NCBI GenBank assembly: GCA_037954235.1
Contig: JBBMOA010000007.1
Location: forward strand, 21,079,957-21,143,956
Reading direction: 5' to 3'
Origin: Aulostomus chinensis
Taxonomy: Eukaryota; Chordata; Actinopteri; Syngnathiformes; Aulostomidae
DNA length: 64,000 nt
Below are positions 62,192 to 64,000 of this stretch, one piece after another. Position numbers and translations under genes: made by a program. Below the pieces are notes generated by a model. The model was not told where the DNA came from and did no database searches. It saw only the letters and a list, made by a program, of their open reading frames with translations. Each line of letters opens with the position of its first letter. Position 1 is the stretch's first letter.

Positions 62192-64000
62192 TGGATCTGT
62201 ACAAAATTATGTTTTAAGAGGAAAAGTTTAGGCACTTTAAGTATTAACAAGTGCTGCTGCCAGCAATATGCAGTTGTACTTATCAAGGTCCATGTTTATG
62301 TTTATCATTCTAAAGCGCGATGAAGCTGTTGATTGCAGGGTGGCATATCTTATCAGTTTTGTAATCTAAATGTTAACAGGGTGGAGTTAATGTAAATAAA
62401 CCAGCTTTAAGCTATGAGCCTTGCACTTGTGTGGGAGATGGATCAACATCTCATTTTCTGGAGACTATGGATCACACACTCATATTAACAAGAACAGAAT
62501 TTGTTTATTACATTTTATTTTGGGGAGGAGTACATCTGCTCATTGATGTATTTTAAACCAAACAATTGAAACTGAATATTTAATGACTTAATGCATCACG
62601 AGCAATTAGCATTTTCAACATTTGCTCATGTGTAGGCATAATACTCTATCAGTTTACATGAACTGCAAAGCTTAATTAGCAATCTGTTACAAATGCATTT
62701 TATCCCTCCTTATTTAGAAAGAGTGACAAGATGTATGAAAAATGGCAAGGAAGTTGCAACATCTTGCAGCCTATTTCTTTTTTTTTTTTGTTCTGTTATA
62801 AATTGTTCAATGTTTACGCTTTATGCTCTGCTAAACAGTAACATCTGTTTGGATGGCATTCAGCTTGCAATTGTCCTTAGAGGACAGAACTAGTGTTACC
62901 AGTGGTATTAATTTCATGAGATGGTGTCACAAAAAGTCACAATATAATTTATATTCGCTCTGCCCCACTCAATTACATGATGCTATTCCTGAGCCGTCTT
63001 TTGGAATGTTAAATATCCCGCTTAGGAGACACGCCAGGAGGCCAACTCCATATTTCATGACAATTTGCAACACATAGTGTCACCTCTTTTTCGGGTATTA
63101 CTGCAACTTTTCTGCTAGCAGTAAGCCTGCGCAAGCTAGTTGTCCCGTACAAAGTCAGCACGTGTACATCATGTGTCACTGTGCGTCAGTAAAGGAATGA
63201 GGGTTAAGCAGCGGAGGCATTGATCTTATGTCACCAGTGCCATTACTTCTACAACATATTGTCACTTCAGGCTATAAGAGGAGGTAGGGGGAGGAGGGGT
63301 GAAGAAGGGAGGAGGAAGGACAATGCTATGCAACACGTCTTTAATGCCCTTTTCCACTAAATCCCTTTTACTATTGCTTTTTATCCTGTGCTTTCCCTTT
63401 TTTTTTCTTTTTTTTTTACGTGCGTTAAAAAAAATTCCCCTGGCTTTTTGAGTATGACACAGCTGGCCTACTGCCACCAGCTAACTGAACATCAGCAATG
63501 TAGCACATGCAACCGCCAAGGTCATTGAGAACAGTCCCCATAATAGTCAATGGTGGCAGTCATCATTGTAAATGTGGGATCGAGGTCATTGTTGTTATAT
63601 TTCCTTCTGCGCAACAGCTCATATGATTGATGACGGAGCGGTCCAGTAATAGACATGACCCATTGTTCATGCCAGTTAATTTCATTCTTGGACAAATTCT
63701 CTATCTGGGTGAATCATTGCAGAGTGGAAGTGTTGATGTCATTGACACAGTTATCTAGTCTTTGGAGCCATTTGACCAAATGCATCTCCTGGGATATTGC
63801 AGTGCTTTTTGGCTTTAAATCAATAGTTTATCCTGATGTTATTAATGTCTGTTTGCACTCTGGATTCTGCTTTCTTAATGTTCAGGTCATTGATTGAAGT
63901 GTTTTACCAATATTCTTGAGTGTAAATGCCCATATACTACAAGTGATGAGAGAAGAGGCATCTAATAACCATTCAGTCGACACAAGCACCGTACTGTAGC
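61816..64000 (+). other. syt7: syt7 intron 6 (start only)
   Basis: It begins GTGAGT at phase 2 and runs off the window. It holds a (GT)n tract and poly-T/pyrimidine runs near 63390-63420. No C2-domain exon was recognised before the window end. Confidence 0.75.
62135..62189. repeat. (GT)n microsatellite
   Basis: About 55 bases of pure GT in syt7 intron 6. Confidence 0.95.

Noticed and set aside
1..64000. CRISPR arrays, operons, phage or other prokaryotic systems
   Set aside because: The window is eukaryotic: split exons, SINE-like repeats, microsatellites, and no spaced direct-repeat array or tandem long open frames.

Overview
This is a vertebrate nuclear window, most likely from a ray-finned fish. 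It is dominated by long introns, dinucleotide microsatellites and short dispersed transposable-element fragments, and I see no prokaryotic organisation. The fish assignment rests on the fish-type, tRNA-derived SINE-like repeat with a GGAT-type tail (three copies), several inverted-repeat MITE-like elements, and the close resemblance of the exons to vertebrate synaptotagmin-7.

Only one gene can be supported: the 5' part of a synaptotagmin-7 gene (syt7; I cannot tell the teleost a from the b paralogue) on the + strand. Six exons join with correct phase and GT-AG borders: 4930-4963 (start codon, short luminal tail), 44684-44787 (transmembrane segment and cysteine cluster), 54343-54422 (juxtamembrane basic linker), and three in-phase linker exons at 55630-55764, 59084-59251 and 61405-61815. 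Together they give 310 complete codons plus two bases. The exons for the C2A and C2B calcium-binding domains were not found and should lie beyond 64000. The linker exons are 135, 168 and 411 bp, all multiples of three and all phase 2, which is the layout of a cassette region that sets linker length.

Layout: 1-4640 is upstream DNA with one SINE-like copy, a possible polyadenylation signal near 512 and a palindrome-rich repeat at about 3920-4205. 4641-4929 is a GA-rich probable promoter and 5'UTR. 4964-44683 is a 39.7-kb first intron. 44788-54342 is a 9.6-kb second intron with another SINE-like copy and a MITE. 54343-61815 is the compact linker-exon cluster, with pyrimidine-rich and simple-repeat introns. 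61816-64000 is the start of intron 6.

I found no previously undescribed multi-gene system. The observations most worth checking concern splicing: exon 2 lies between a long GT tract and a complementary CA tract; every phase-2 donor carries an immediate in-frame stop if the intron is retained; and a CpG-rich open segment at 60663-60894 could be an extra alternative exon.
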